Source: Deltaproteobacteria bacterium (GTDB lineage: Bacteria; Bdellovibrionota; JAJCYS01). From it: a stretch of DNA of 64,000 bases. The stretch's first letter is position 1, and every line of letters begins with the position of its first letter. Made by a program: the position numbers and the translations under genes. Positions 28,491 to 37,194 of the stretch are shown piece after piece. The notes under the pieces are model-generated. The model searched no databases. It was not told the DNA's origin and saw nothing but the letters and a program-made list of their open reading frames with translations. Location: NCBI GenBank assembly GCA_029262815.1, contig JAJCYS010000016.1:1-64000 (forward strand). Direction: 5' to 3'.

Positions 28491-29225
28491 ATGCTCAGCA
28501 CTGCCGTCATTCCTGCCGCAGGGCTTGGCTTGCGAGTACGGCCATTCACCAAGCACACCCCCAAAGCGCTTTTGCCCATCCGTCAGGCACCTGCTTTATC
28601 CTATCTACTGCATGAAGTTGCCGATACTGACATCAAGCACATCATCCTCATCATTAACCCCAAGGACAAAGCCCAATTTACAAATGCCCTTCAGCTGTTG
28701 CCCATAGCACGACGTTTTACGTTTGACCTCGTCCCCCAAGTCTCGCCTGATGGACTCGGCGAAGCCCTATGGTGTGCGCAACCGAAGATCAAAGCTGAAT
28801 CCTTTGCTCTACTGCTACCGGATGAGCTTTATTTTGAACAGACAGGTCTGACTCAGCTCATTTCTCATTTTGACCCTCACCAGGGACATCTGGTCGCTCT
28901 GAGATCGATCCCACTTCACCTGATTTCTCAGTATGGCAACGCGTGTTTGGATGAGCCACATCCGTCTGGAGTCGGCCCTTATCGGCTTTCAGGGTGCGTT
29001 GAGAAGCCGGACGTGGCTCAATCCCAATGGGCGCTTGTTGGACGTTATCTATTTACCCCTGATATTTGGAAATCCCTGACTCGCAATCCCCATAAGGATA
29101 GAATATGCTTAACAGAGGCTATAAACACCCAGTGCCCCACCACCCGAGGTGTGATACTGGATGGCCTACGATTTGATATTGGAAGGTTAGAAGGATATAT
29201 ATCATGCTGTATCGCCTGCTCTTAA
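28491..29225 (+). CDS. Sugar-phosphate nucleotidyltransferase, GalU-like
   Basis: This 244-residue protein belongs to the nucleotidyl transferase family that forms NDP-sugars from sugar 1-phosphate. The signature PAAGLGLRVRPFTKHTPKAL (residues 9-28, followed by LPI) binds the nucleotide. A second motif LLPDELYF (about 103-110) supplies the metal-binding Asp, and GCVEKP with GRYLFTPDIW follows in GalU style. A UTP-glucose-1-phosphate uridylyltransferase role is likely; RfbA-like specificity cannot be excluded. It overlaps the next gene by 22 bp. Confidence 0.85.
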   Translation: MLSTAVIPAAGLGLRVRPFTKHTPKALLPIRQAPALSYLLHEVADTDIKHIILIINPKDKAQFTNALQLLPIARRFTFDLVPQVSPDGLGEALWCAQPKIKAESFALLLPDELYFEQTGLTQLISHFDPHQGHLVALRSIPLHLISQYGNACLDEPHPSGVGPYRLSGCVEKPDVAQSQWALVGRYLFTPDIWKSLTRNPHKDRICLTEAINTQCPTTRGVILDGLRFDIGRLEGYISCCIACS

Positions 29226-29998
29226 GTTTGGGTTTTTTGAGTGTCTCATTGGGGGCCTTGGCTTATAACCTCAAAGACGAAACCATCCTAAAATACTACC
29301 AACGCACGAGTAGACTTAAGCCCTCGTTATGGCACGTGAAACACAAATTGCCAAATAGAGCTTACCCCATAGAATATGACCTTATTGTCAGATACCCCCA
29401 ATCTAATAAACCCCCTCGACTCACCTTTCTAATTGGATCTGATCGACTAAACGCGACGATCACACAACACTCATCTAAGCATCGAACCTTAACCCTCAAA
29501 CAAGATGGCACAGATACAGCAGAAACCTGGACAACCCCTTTGCCTTTTGGCACGTTTGATTTTTTCTCAACGTTTCCACGTTCTCCCGAAGTACTGAACT
29601 ATGTTTTTCAGGGGTTAGAATCTCAAATGTTTTCAGGCAACCTCAAAATCACATCGGGTGAACCCGTGTGGGTTTTTCACTCATCGGACACGTCGTTCCC
29701 GTATCAAATCACCATGAAACGACATCAGTTTTTTCCTAAGCGGATCCAATATGACGGCGCTCGACATCAACGTATGGTCTGGACATTTCATTTCACACAA
29801 TTCTATTTACCAGCCGGTCCCATTCGAACAGAGTTTCGATCGATCACCTTTCACGAAGAAAAGAATGGCTTAAAAGACACCCATATCACATGGACATTTT
29901 TAAAACGATTGGGTAAGAAAACATCTGAGGAACTTACCACAGCGAAGCGATCTAGAGTTACATCTGATTTATTTGAACCCCTATTGGCTGTTTACTGA
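29204..29998 (+). CDS. Exported protein of unknown function
   Basis: The 264-residue product has an N-terminal signal peptide (cleavage near LGALAYN, residue 18-20) and a beta-rich body. The sequence has the feel of periplasmic DUF3108-like proteins (phospholipid/lipid-binding barrels), but no diagnostic motif is visible and I do not assign it. It starts 22 bp inside the GalU-like gene and ends 2 bp before priA, so it belongs to that operon. Confidence 0.6.
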   Translation: MLYRLLLSLGFLSVSLGALAYNLKDETILKYYQRTSRLKPSLWHVKHKLPNRAYPIEYDLIVRYPQSNKPPRLTFLIGSDRLNATITQHSSKHRTLTLKQDGTDTAETWTTPLPFGTFDFFSTFPRSPEVLNYVFQGLESQMFSGNLKITSGEPVWVFHSSDTSFPYQITMKRHQFFPKRIQYDGARHQRMVWTFHFTQFYLPAGPIRTEFRSITFHEEKNGLKDTHITWTFLKRLGKKTSEELTTAKRSRVTSDLFEPLLAVY

Positions 29999-30000
29999 AA

Positions 30001-31995
30001 ATGTCAGACGTTCTGTTGAATTCAGAGAAAAACATCCAAGTTGCCATCCCAAGACGGATTTGGCATTCCCTCAGTTATAAAACCACTGACACGTTTCAGC
30101 CCGGCACATTTATTAAGGTGCCCTTAAAAAAACAAACAACTTGGGGTCTGGTTATTCGTGAAAGCGGGCCCAAAGATTTGGAGCACACACCTACTGTTAA
30201 ATCGATCGAACATCCCCAACCTCACCCGATTACACTTTCAAAGCCATTTCTTACTTGGTTACATGATGTTTCACGTCACTACCATCATCCCTTTGGGTTG
30301 ATGGCCAAGATGGCATGTCCCACGCCTATCTTGAATTTGTCATTCGAAAAAATTGTGCCTCCTGTTTTAGAGACGCCCCCCGATCGGAAAAAACATGACC
30401 TCAATGACTCCCAAGCCAAACTCGTCTCAGCCATTCAATCTGATATTCAAGCCGATCGGTTGAATCATTTGATTTACGGCGTCACAGGTTCAGGCAAAAC
30501 GGAAATCTACATTCACTTGGCACACCGTATTTTAGAAGCGGGTAAAACCGTTTTGTTGTTGGTACCCGAAATTGCACTGACACCTCAACTTGTAAGCCGA
30601 ATTTCAAAGCAGCTTGCGCACCCGCTCATTACCCTGCATAGCAACTTAACACCCAAGCAACATCGAGAAGCTTGGTTGAGTGCATTTTTTCATTCATCTT
30701 GCCTGGTCGTAGGCACAAGAAGCGCTCTATTTCATCCGTTACCTAACCTGGGCATGATCATCATGGACGAAGAGCATGACGGATCCTACAAACAAAGTGA
30801 CCATCTGAGATACCACGCGCGGGATATTGTAAAGCGTCGGGCCGCTTTTGAAAGCATACCGTGGATCATGGGAAGTGCGACACCTTCCTATGAAGCGTTA
30901 ACCCTATGCCAGGCGGACCAAGTAATCAAACACCGCTTACCCCATCGACACAAACATGTGGCGTTGCCTACTCTATCTCTCATTCAGGCCCCCAGAAACC
31001 CTTATCAAGCTGGGTGGCTGTCTCAAGAACTCAAAGAGGCTGTTACTGAAACCCTAGAGAACCAAGAGCAGAGTCTACTGTTCTTAAACCGTAAAGGGTT
31101 TGCCCCCTATTTAACATGTCAGTCCTGTAACCAGTGGGCACAGTGTTCAAACTGCGATACCACTTTGACTTATTACCGAAAGCAATCCCAATGTGTCTGC
31201 CATTTATGCGGCAAGAAAACGCCGCCGCCGACCCATTGCACTGAGTGCCGCTCACCATTTATGATTTTCAAGGGTGCGGGGACTGAGGCCATCGAGGCAG
31301 AGATCCGAACGCTTTTTCCCGAAGCCACACTTGCACGGATTGATCGTGATGAAGTGACCTCTTTTAAAGATTTAGAAACTCTATTTGAGGATGCGACGCA
31401 AGGACGAATTGATATTTTAATCGGTACTCAGATGTTGGCCAAGGGCCATGATCTACCGCATTTAACCCTCGTTGGCATATTAAACGGGGATCAAACTTTG
31501 CATCATCCTGATTTCAGGAGTGTGGAACGCACCGCACAGCTGATTCAGCAAGTTTCTGGGCGATCAGGCCGTACCAAACCGGGTCGGGTGTTTATTCAAA
31601 CGTTGGGTCATCCGTTGTTAGAAAAAATCATCCATACAGATTATATCCAATTGTACGAAGAAGAGCTTAGCAAACGAAAAGAGTATGGGCTGCCTCCGAT
31701 GGGTTATTTAGGGCGATTCGTGTTTGATGCACTGGGGCTGCAGCAAGGGCTGAATGGGCTCTCTGGTCTCAGTCCACTGTTAAATTCGTTACGATCCACA
31801 CACAAGGCATTGACCATTGTGCCTCCGTCACCTTGTATTGTAGAAAGAATTGCACGGCGGTTCCGAATTCAAATTTTGATTAAAAGCTCAGATTATCGAT
31901 CATTTCATACCGCGATTCATCATATACAGCGATGGGCAGAAACTCAGTATCCAAGACGAGTGTTATTAGACATTAGCCCTCAAGAGTTTTTATAA
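30001..31995 (+). CDS. priA: Primosomal replication restart helicase PriA
   Basis: This helicase recognises stalled forks and restarts replication. The 664-residue protein is somewhat shorter than the E. coli enzyme. The DNA-binding domain is followed by Walker A GVTGSGKTE (about residues 160-168), the DEEH box (MDEEHDGSYKQ, about 258), and a zinc-binding insertion with four CxxC pairs between about residues 373 and 420. Helicase motifs V/VI (GTQMLAKGHDLP, QQVSGRSGR) follow. The start ATG is 2 nt after the preceding stop. Confidence 0.95.
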   Translation: MSDVLLNSEKNIQVAIPRRIWHSLSYKTTDTFQPGTFIKVPLKKQTTWGLVIRESGPKDLEHTPTVKSIEHPQPHPITLSKPFLTWLHDVSRHYHHPFGLMAKMACPTPILNLSFEKIVPPVLETPPDRKKHDLNDSQAKLVSAIQSDIQADRLNHLIYGVTGSGKTEIYIHLAHRILEAGKTVLLLVPEIALTPQLVSRISKQLAHPLITLHSNLTPKQHREAWLSAFFHSSCLVVGTRSALFHPLPNLGMIIMDEEHDGSYKQSDHLRYHARDIVKRRAAFESIPWIMGSATPSYEALTLCQADQVIKHRLPHRHKHVALPTLSLIQAPRNPYQAGWLSQELKEAVTETLENQEQSLLFLNRKGFAPYLTCQSCNQWAQCSNCDTTLTYYRKQSQCVCHLCGKKTPPPTHCTECRSPFMIFKGAGTEAIEAEIRTLFPEATLARIDRDEVTSFKDLETLFEDATQGRIDILIGTQMLAKGHDLPHLTLVGILNGDQTLHHPDFRSVERTAQLIQQVSGRSGRTKPGRVFIQTLGHPLLEKIIHTDYIQLYEEELSKRKEYGLPPMGYLGRFVFDALGLQQGLNGLSGLSPLLNSLRSTHKALTIVPPSPCIVERIARRFRIQILIKSSDYRSFHTAIHHIQRWAETQYPRRVLLDISPQEFL

Positions 31996-32013
31996 TAGGG
32001 GCAAGGGGGATCT

Positions 32014-33363
32014 TTGAAGAAAAAACAAAAAATATTCGCATTCGACGCCAATGTCATTTTATCTGACGCCCAGTGCTTCACGAAATTTGGACCGAGTCGC
32101 ATCGTAGTCCCGATGATCGTGCTTGAGGAAATTGATAAATTCAAACATGAAATGACAGAGACGGGCCGAAATGCTCGGCATTTCAGTCGAGCCATGGATG
32201 GCCTACGTAAAAAAGGCGATCTCGCCAAAGGCGTGATGGTCAGCGATCAGGGGGGGTTACTTTCGATCGAGTTGTTTCCCGACGATATTCCGAGTTCGGT
32301 AAATTTTTTAGATATCTCAAAAGCCGACAATCAAATTTTAACCACATGTTTGGCGCTACAAAAAACAAATCCGAAGCAAGAAGTCATCCTTATCACCAAA
32401 GACATTAACCTACGAGTGAAAGCAGATGCACTGGGCCTACCCTCTGAGGACTATGATCCGTTACACGTCACCATCGAAGAATTATATTCAGGCGTACGGT
32501 ATTTTGACGTAAGCGAAGAGATTGTAGATACGTTCTACACCGAAAAAAAAGTTAAAATCCCAGAGGCCACCTTTGGCGCCAATCAGTATATTATTTTGCG
32601 TAATATTGAAAACCCCAGCCATACGGCAATAGGCCGGTACCACGAAGAGCAAGAAGCTATCGTTTCCCTTATTTCGTCTAGTGAGGGAATTTGGGGGATT
32701 CATCCCAAAAATGTGGAACAGTCTTTTGCCTTTGACATGTTGATGGACGAATCTATCCAACTCGTTACCATGGTTGGCAAAGCAGGAACGGGTAAAACCT
32801 TGCTTGCGATTGCTGCGGGGTTAGCCCTCACGTTAGATGATGGCATTTATAAAAAGATGTTGGTTTCGAGACCGATTTTTCCTTTGGGTCGAGATATTGG
32901 ATATTTACCGGGGGAGATCGAGGAGAAGCTCAATCCTTGGATGCAGCCGATTTTTGATAATTTGGATTTTATTTTAAGTATGGGGACGGAGCGATTTATT
33001 CACCGGCCTACTAAACGGACGCCGGGTCGGGGATCGCAAGAATTAATTACTCAAGGCCTGATAGCGATTGAGCCGTTGACATATATTCGAGGACGAAGCA
33101 TTCCTCAGCAATATATTATTATTGATGAAGCACAAAACTTAACACCTCATGAGATTAAAACTATTATTACGCGGGCTGGCGAGAACACAAAAATTGTACT
33201 CACGGGAGACTGTTATCAAATTGACAACCCGTATGTGGACAGTGCCAATAACGGGTTGGCCTATGTGGTGGAACGGTTTAAAAATCAGCGGATCGCAGGT
33301 CATGTGACGTTGCAAAAAGGGGAGCGATCTACACTCTCGGAAATCGCCACCCAACTGTTGTAA
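32014..33363 (+). CDS. PIN-domain/PhoH-like ATPase (YlaK-type)
   Basis: The 449-residue protein fuses an N-terminal PIN nuclease domain (acidic residues in FDANVILSD, about residue 6-14, and LITKDINLRVKAD) to a C-terminal PhoH ATPase (Walker A GKAGTGKTLLA, about 254-264; Walker B IIIDEAQN, about 370). Such PhoH2/YlaK-type proteins are RNA helicase/RNases that unwind and cut RNA. The start is TTG at 32014, preceded by a strong GGGGGA; no ATG in frame upstream fits. It lies 18 bp after priA. Confidence 0.92.
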   Translation: MKKKQKIFAFDANVILSDAQCFTKFGPSRIVVPMIVLEEIDKFKHEMTETGRNARHFSRAMDGLRKKGDLAKGVMVSDQGGLLSIELFPDDIPSSVNFLDISKADNQILTTCLALQKTNPKQEVILITKDINLRVKADALGLPSEDYDPLHVTIEELYSGVRYFDVSEEIVDTFYTEKKVKIPEATFGANQYIILRNIENPSHTAIGRYHEEQEAIVSLISSSEGIWGIHPKNVEQSFAFDMLMDESIQLVTMVGKAGTGKTLLAIAAGLALTLDDGIYKKMLVSRPIFPLGRDIGYLPGEIEEKLNPWMQPIFDNLDFILSMGTERFIHRPTKRTPGRGSQELITQGLIAIEPLTYIRGRSIPQQYIIIDEAQNLTPHEIKTIITRAGENTKIVLTGDCYQIDNPYVDSANNGLAYVVERFKNQRIAGHVTLQKGERSTLSEIATQLL

Positions 33364-33386
33364 AATTGGCTGCAAAACATGTGAGC
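33362..33386 (+). repeat. 25-bp direct repeat, copy 1
   Basis: AAAATTGGCTGCAAAACATG followed by TGAGC overlaps the phoH stop codon. A second copy at 33505-33529 matches at 21 of 25 positions. The pair brackets the dispersed palindromic repeat at 33436-33471, suggesting a duplication or insertion history. Confidence 0.5.
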
Positions 33387-33435
33387 TGCGTTCTCGATCT
33401 TTTGTTTTTTAAAAAGTTCTTGTCATTGACAGGTA

Positions 33436-33471
33436 TGGATTCCCGCTCACGCTGCGCATGTCAGGAATGAC
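33436..33471. repeat. Dispersed 36-bp palindromic repeat, copy 2
   Basis: This copy of the repeat at 21073-21108 matches at 30 of 36 positions, with all six differences as transitions. It lies downstream of phoH, again in intergenic DNA. Confidence 0.6.
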
Positions 33472-33504
33472 AAATTAGGGATGACATCTCTATTGTTAAT
33501 AGGG

Positions 33505-33529
33505 AAAATTGAGTGAAAAGCATGTGAGC
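33505..33529 (+). repeat. 25-bp direct repeat, copy 2
   Basis: This copy matches 33362-33386 at 21 of 25 positions and directly abuts the hairpin repeat that starts at 33530. Confidence 0.5.
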
Positions 33530-33575
33530 AAGGCCGTAGATTTAACCCTCCCGGAGGTGACCCAGTGGGTCATCG
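33530..33575. repeat. Hairpin-bearing repeat with AGGTG...CATCG core, copy A
   Basis: AAGGCCGTAGAT opens a 46-bp unit whose core is AGGTG, then a palindromic centre (TGACCCAGTGGGTCA), then CATCG. A related copy B lies at 33675-33721 inside the MITE-like element, with a different but still self-complementary centre. Confidence 0.55.
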
Positions 33576-33619
33576 GCACCGATACATGTGCTACGGGTTC
33601 TCATGCTTGTTTATGGAAA

Positions 33620-33799
33620 TAGAGTCGTATTCATTAATTACTTTGTCATGAGATCAAGCGAAGTCTGCAACATCAAGGCCGCAGATAAAAAATGCACGGA
33701 GGTGACCTGTACAGGTCATCGAGTACGTTTTTTATTGAGAACGCTGAAGGTGCAGATTGCAGCTGATCGGAATAAAAGTAATTAATGAATACGACTCTA
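33620..33799. mobile_element. MITE-like element, copy 1 (180 bp, 25-bp perfect terminal inverted repeats)
   Basis: Arms 33620-33644 and 33775-33799 are perfect inverted repeats, each starting with TA then GAGTCGTATTC, as expected for elements that insert at TA. The 130-bp interior has no transposase and includes a 16-bp perfect palindrome (33703-33718) inside the AGGTG...CATCGAG core. A second element with the same plan lies at 44533-44715. The right end stops 1 bp from the rhomboid stop codon. Confidence 0.65.
33675..33721. repeat. Hairpin-bearing repeat with AGGTG...CATCG core, copy B
   Basis: This copy starts AAGGCCGCAGAT and shares AAGGCCG, GGAGGTGACC and GGTCATCG with copy A at 33530. 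Its centre TGACCTGTACAGGTCA is a perfect 16-bp palindrome, so the pairing is kept although the bases differ from copy A. Confidence 0.55.
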
Positions 33800-33800
33800 C

Positions 33801-34556
33801 CTAGTGGATGGTGTCGTCTGAGGATTGATCATCCTTCCAACCCTTCTTCTTACGTTTCGTATTGTCGACGATCACTTTAAGCCGGGATTTTAATTTGTCA
33901 CGTTCCTTTTGATATCGCCACAATGCTACTTTGTGCTTTAGGGTGCCCATTCGAAGATAGAGATAGCCTGCGAGCATCCCGCCTAAGTGGGCTAGATGCG
34001 CGATTCCGTCTTGGGTTTGTGAAATGCTGTAGAAAACTTCAATTCCGCCGATGATCAGTACGGCTGTGCGGGCCCGCATGGGAAAGATAAAAAAGAACAG
34101 AATCATCCGCTCCCCAAAGAGTAAAGCATAGGCCATAAGGATGCCGTAAATAGCTCCTGAAGCACCAATCGTGGGGATGTAGGGTTGTGCGCCATCTGCA
34201 AAGAAAATATAGGTGGTTAGCACATGAAAAAGGCCGGAGCCGACCCCACAGGCGAAGAAAAATTTGAGAAACATAGCTTTGGACCATCGTTGACACAATT
34301 CAGAGCCAAACATCCAAAAAGCGAGCATATTAAAGAGTAGGTGGGTGAGATTGCCATGAAAGAAAAGGTAGGTGACCAGTTGCCATATAGCGCCGAAGCT
34401 AACTACTTTATGGGGTACTAATCCGAACCATGGGTGGATGACGCTGGCGTTGCCGGATCCCAAGAGTCTGGAGAGGAAGAATTCAGCCAAAAAACAGCCG
34501 ACAAAGATCCAGTTCATTTTTTTGATCAAGGGGGGCGTTACAATTTTCATATTCAT
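33801..34556 (-). CDS. Rhomboid-family intramembrane serine protease
   Basis: This polytopic protease cleaves transmembrane substrates within the membrane. The 251-residue protein (start ATG at 34556, GGAG 8 nt upstream) has about six membrane helices. The catalytic Ser is in GASGAIYG (about residue 133) and the catalytic His in HLAHLGGMLAG (about 190); the upstream helix has the HxxxN-type motif HLLFNMLAFW (about 72-81). A charged C-terminal tail of about 45 residues is cytoplasmic. Substrates are unknown. Confidence 0.9.
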   Translation of the reverse strand: MNMKIVTPPLIKKMNWIFVGCFLAEFFLSRLLGSGNASVIHPWFGLVPHKVVSFGAIWQLVTYLFFHGNLTHLLFNMLAFWMFGSELCQRWSKAMFLKFFFACGVGSGLFHVLTTYIFFADGAQPYIPTIGASGAIYGILMAYALLFGERMILFFFIFPMRARTAVLIIGGIEVFYSISQTQDGIAHLAHLGGMLAGYLYLRMGTLKHKVALWRYQKERDKLKSRLKVIVDNTKRKKKGWKDDQSSDDTIH

Positions 34557-34688
34557 TTGCATAGCTCCATCTTAAGGGAATCAGGCCGATACGTGGCCAA
34601 AAAGTTCACGATGACCCTTTGGGTCCGGTAAGACAAAGGCTGTTCTTTAGGGCTAGAGGAACTCTTAGAAGTAGGGGATGATAATAGA

Positions 34689-34722
34689 CAAGGTCGGCGA
34701 AGGGGGGACTTCACCGACCTTG
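34689..34722 (-). terminator. Hairpin terminator for the 34750-35610 gene
   Basis: CAAGGTCGG (34689-34697) pairs with CCGACCTTG (34714-34722), with extra GAAG/CTTC pairing inside. It lies 28 bp downstream of the outer-membrane protein stop on the minus strand. The U-tract is short. Confidence 0.65.
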
Positions 34723-34749
34723 AGAGGGGAATGGAAAGCTTTTTTAAAC

Positions 34750-35610
34750 TTAGATTGTAAAAGCTAACTCTAGCTCGGAGTACATATGTCCGAAAGTAAA
34801 AGGCGTTCCGAATGTCTTCATAGCTTCTGTGTACCATCCGAGAGCAATGCTATCGGTAATACTGTAAGCTACGTATAATTTAGTACCCATACCTAGGCTC
34901 AAGTTTCCAATTGAGTTTACACCTTGGAAAAATGTAGGCGCAAGATCAACCAAGAAGCCATTTGATGCAAAGTAACCATGTACTTCAAGAGAGTTATGGA
35001 AAATTGTTTTTCCACCACTGATTACTTGAATAGCATTACCATCTTTATCTTTGGCAGCTGCAATCGCAAGCGCGTTATTCGCTTTTGTGTATAGATCCAC
35101 TTTTGCTTCGTCACGGAACATGACACCAAATGTTTCACTTAGTGGCAAAGTCACATCAAAACGACCAAAAAATCGTGTTCTTTTGGTTGCACGAGCTTGT
35201 GGCTCAAGACGTAGGGTCAACTTTGAACCCACGAGATCCGTATCCAAGATACCGGTTCTTTCAGCAAACAAACGAATCTGGTCTAAATCAAATCGGTTTC
35301 CTTTGGCAAGTGCAACTTTAGATTTATTCAGAATGTGAGCACGTACCTTTACACCTAGTTTCCAGGCATCATCTGGTTTCCAAGTAAAAATGGCCATGAT
35401 TTGCTCTGAACTTGCATCCATCAACTTTGCTTTCGAAGCTTTATCAAATGATCCAAATGTAGCATTACCGTTAACGGCAATCGTTACATTCCAACTCTTA
35501 GGAGATGCTTCTACTTCTTCAGCCAATGATGTGCCTTGAGCAAATGCAGTACCTAATGAAAATACAACCGCTAGGGCTGTCGCTAAAACTGTTAATTTTA
35601 AATTCTTCAT
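34750..35610 (-). CDS. Probable abundant outer-membrane protein
   Basis: The 286-residue product has a textbook signal peptide (cleavage after GTAFA, about residue 24). The mature part is a run of amphipathic strands such as DAWKLGVKVRAHI and KLTLRLEPQAR, ending in a strand ELELAFTI with a terminal hydrophobic residue, consistent with a beta-barrel. A strong GGAGGG ribosome-binding site, a near-consensus promoter and a hairpin in the leader suggest high expression. I cannot name the family. Confidence 0.7.
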   Translation of the reverse strand: MKNLKLTVLATALAVVFSLGTAFAQGTSLAEEVEASPKSWNVTIAVNGNATFGSFDKASKAKLMDASSEQIMAIFTWKPDDAWKLGVKVRAHILNKSKVALAKGNRFDLDQIRLFAERTGILDTDLVGSKLTLRLEPQARATKRTRFFGRFDVTLPLSETFGVMFRDEAKVDLYTKANNALAIAAAKDKDGNAIQVISGGKTIFHNSLEVHGYFASNGFLVDLAPTFFQGVNSIGNLSLGMGTKLYVAYSITDSIALGWYTEAMKTFGTPFTFGHMYSELELAFTI

Positions 35611-35641
35611 GTAATCCCTCCGAATTTATAAAAATCCACGT

Positions 35642-35658
35642 GTCCGGCCAATCCGGAC
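35642..35658 (-). promoter_or_regulatory. 5' leader hairpin of the outer-membrane protein mRNA
   Basis: GTCCGG and CCGGAC pair across a CCAAT loop, 32 nt upstream of the start codon and downstream of the promoter. It may stabilise the mRNA or take part in small-RNA control. Confidence 0.4.
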
Positions 35659-35674
35659 GTTACAGCAGAACTGG

Positions 35675-35703
35675 ACTAAACCAACTTTTTGCTGTTGTGT
35701 CAA
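35675..35703 (-). promoter_or_regulatory. Sigma70-type promoter for the outer-membrane protein gene
   Basis: On the minus strand TTGACA (35703-35698) and TTTAGT (35680-35675) are separated by 17 bp. A second candidate, TTGACT (35786-35781) with TATACA (35764-35759) at 16 bp, lies just downstream of the enolase stop. Confidence 0.6.
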
Positions 35704-35794
35704 TAAAAAAAATCTAATGATGTGAATCAAATGATGGAAATCTTTTAATGCTTTTAATTGTATACTATACTAGTTTAATAAGTCAACTTAATAT

Positions 35795-37054
35795 TTAATT
35801 AAAAATCCTTAGTAATTCATTGTACTTAGATGTTCTATCCGTCCTACAAGGTGCACCAGATTTGAGCCATCCTGCACCTGAACCAGTCACCAAATGGGCA
35901 ATAAATGGGTCCTCTGTTTCACCACTTCGGTGGCTCACGACAGTTTGAAAGTTAGATGCAAATGCTTGATTCATGGTTTCCGCAGTTTCACTAATGGTGC
36001 CTATTTGGTTGATTTTAATCAGAATTGCATTGCAGTTCCCCCCATCTATAGCGCGTTTTAGACGTTTTGGGTGGGTTACAAGCAGATCATCACCCACAAC
36101 CATAACATGAGGATGGCTCTCTTTGAGCCCATCCGTAAAGCGTTTCCAGCTGTCCCAATCATCTTCTTGAAGCGCATCTTCAAACGAAATCAAGGCCGGA
36201 AATTGCTCTAACAGGTCATTATACTTCTCTATCAAGGCATCTGAGGTCATAGGCGGGAACTCTTGATGCAAAAGGTACTTCTCATCCTCAAAAAACTCAT
36301 TCGAAGCTGAATCTAAGGCCAAATACACCTCTGTCCCCAATTGATATCCAGCCTGCGTCGTCGCTTCCGATATAATGCTCAAAGCCTCTTGTTCGTCAGC
36401 TAAATTGGGTGCAAAGCCCCCCTCATCCCCGACATTCGTACTATAGCCCTCTTGCTTCAACAGACGCTTCAAATGATGATAGATCTCAGCACCTGCCCGG
36501 ATCCGATCCCCCATAGAGGCTTCATCCGACAACCTGGGACAAACCATAAACTCCTGAATCTGAATCCCATTATCCGCATGCTTGCCACCGTTAATCACAT
36601 TCATCATCGGAATAGGTGTTATTAAGGGTCGGTCCTTAAAGTAGGTCTCATGCAAATACTCAAATAAAGGCTTTTGGGCAACACTCGCAGCTGCTCTGTG
36701 CATCGCCATCGATAAAGGAAGGAGCGTATTAGCCCCAAACTTGGACTTGTTCTCTGTCCCATCTTCAGCAATCAGCCACCGATCAAAGGCTTCAGGGGAC
36801 TCAAATGGCTCTGCAAACAGTTTCGACGTCAAAGTCTTAAGATGACCCAAACAGGCCCGCACCCCTTTGCCTAAATACCGTTTTTCTTCACCGTCCCGTA
36901 ACTCTAAAGCTTCATGTGATCCTGTTGACGCACCAGAAGGGACAGACGCACGTACCCATTGCCCAGAAACCTGTAAATCCACCTCAACCGTCGGATATCC
37001 TCTAGAATCCAAGATCTCTCGCGCTGATAACCCTTCAATTTTTAATGCCATCAT
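35795..37054 (-). CDS. eno: Enolase
   Basis: This glycolytic enzyme interconverts 2-phosphoglycerate and phosphoenolpyruvate. The 419-residue protein has the standard N-terminal SAREILDSRGYPTVEVD, the GASTG loop (SGASTGSHEALELRD), the metal-binding and active-site regions GGKHADNG and DDLLVTHP, KINQIGT with catalytic Lys, and SHRSGETED. GGGAGAG precedes the start. The length is about 10 residues short of typical, with no missing motif. It is transcribed alone. Confidence 0.97.
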   Translation of the reverse strand: MMALKIEGLSAREILDSRGYPTVEVDLQVSGQWVRASVPSGASTGSHEALELRDGEEKRYLGKGVRACLGHLKTLTSKLFAEPFESPEAFDRWLIAEDGTENKSKFGANTLLPLSMAMHRAAASVAQKPLFEYLHETYFKDRPLITPIPMMNVINGGKHADNGIQIQEFMVCPRLSDEASMGDRIRAGAEIYHHLKRLLKQEGYSTNVGDEGGFAPNLADEQEALSIISEATTQAGYQLGTEVYLALDSASNEFFEDEKYLLHQEFPPMTSDALIEKYNDLLEQFPALISFEDALQEDDWDSWKRFTDGLKESHPHVMVVGDDLLVTHPKRLKRAIDGGNCNAILIKINQIGTISETAETMNQAFASNFQTVVSHRSGETEDPFIAHLVTGSGAGWLKSGAPCRTDRTSKYNELLRIFN

Positions 37055-37194
37055 CTCTCCCAGTTCCAGCCATTGTACCCTATATATTAAAGACCTCAGT
37101 CAACTCTCCTCTCTATAAGTACCTGGTAAACCTTCCTTTTAAATAAATAATTACTGTTTATATCTAACTCAGATTAACCGATAAGATAGCACGT

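Larger units (their letters stand above)
33364..33619. other. Gene-free repeat cluster downstream of phoH
   Basis: No credible gene is seen. The stretch holds a direct-repeat pair (33362-33386, 33505-33529), a dispersed palindromic repeat (33436-33471) and a hairpin-bearing repeat (33530-33575). Together with the following MITE-like element the gene-free span is 437 bp. Confidence 0.7.

Noticed and set aside
33588..33785. Short 65-codon reading frame on the plus strand after phoH
   Set aside because: It runs across the MITE-like terminal repeat and the hairpin repeats, has no ribosome-binding site and no recognisable composition.
34553..34837. Possible 94-codon gene on the minus strand between the rhomboid and outer-membrane genes
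   Set aside because: It overlaps the outer-membrane protein 3' end and its terminator hairpin, and has no family resemblance.
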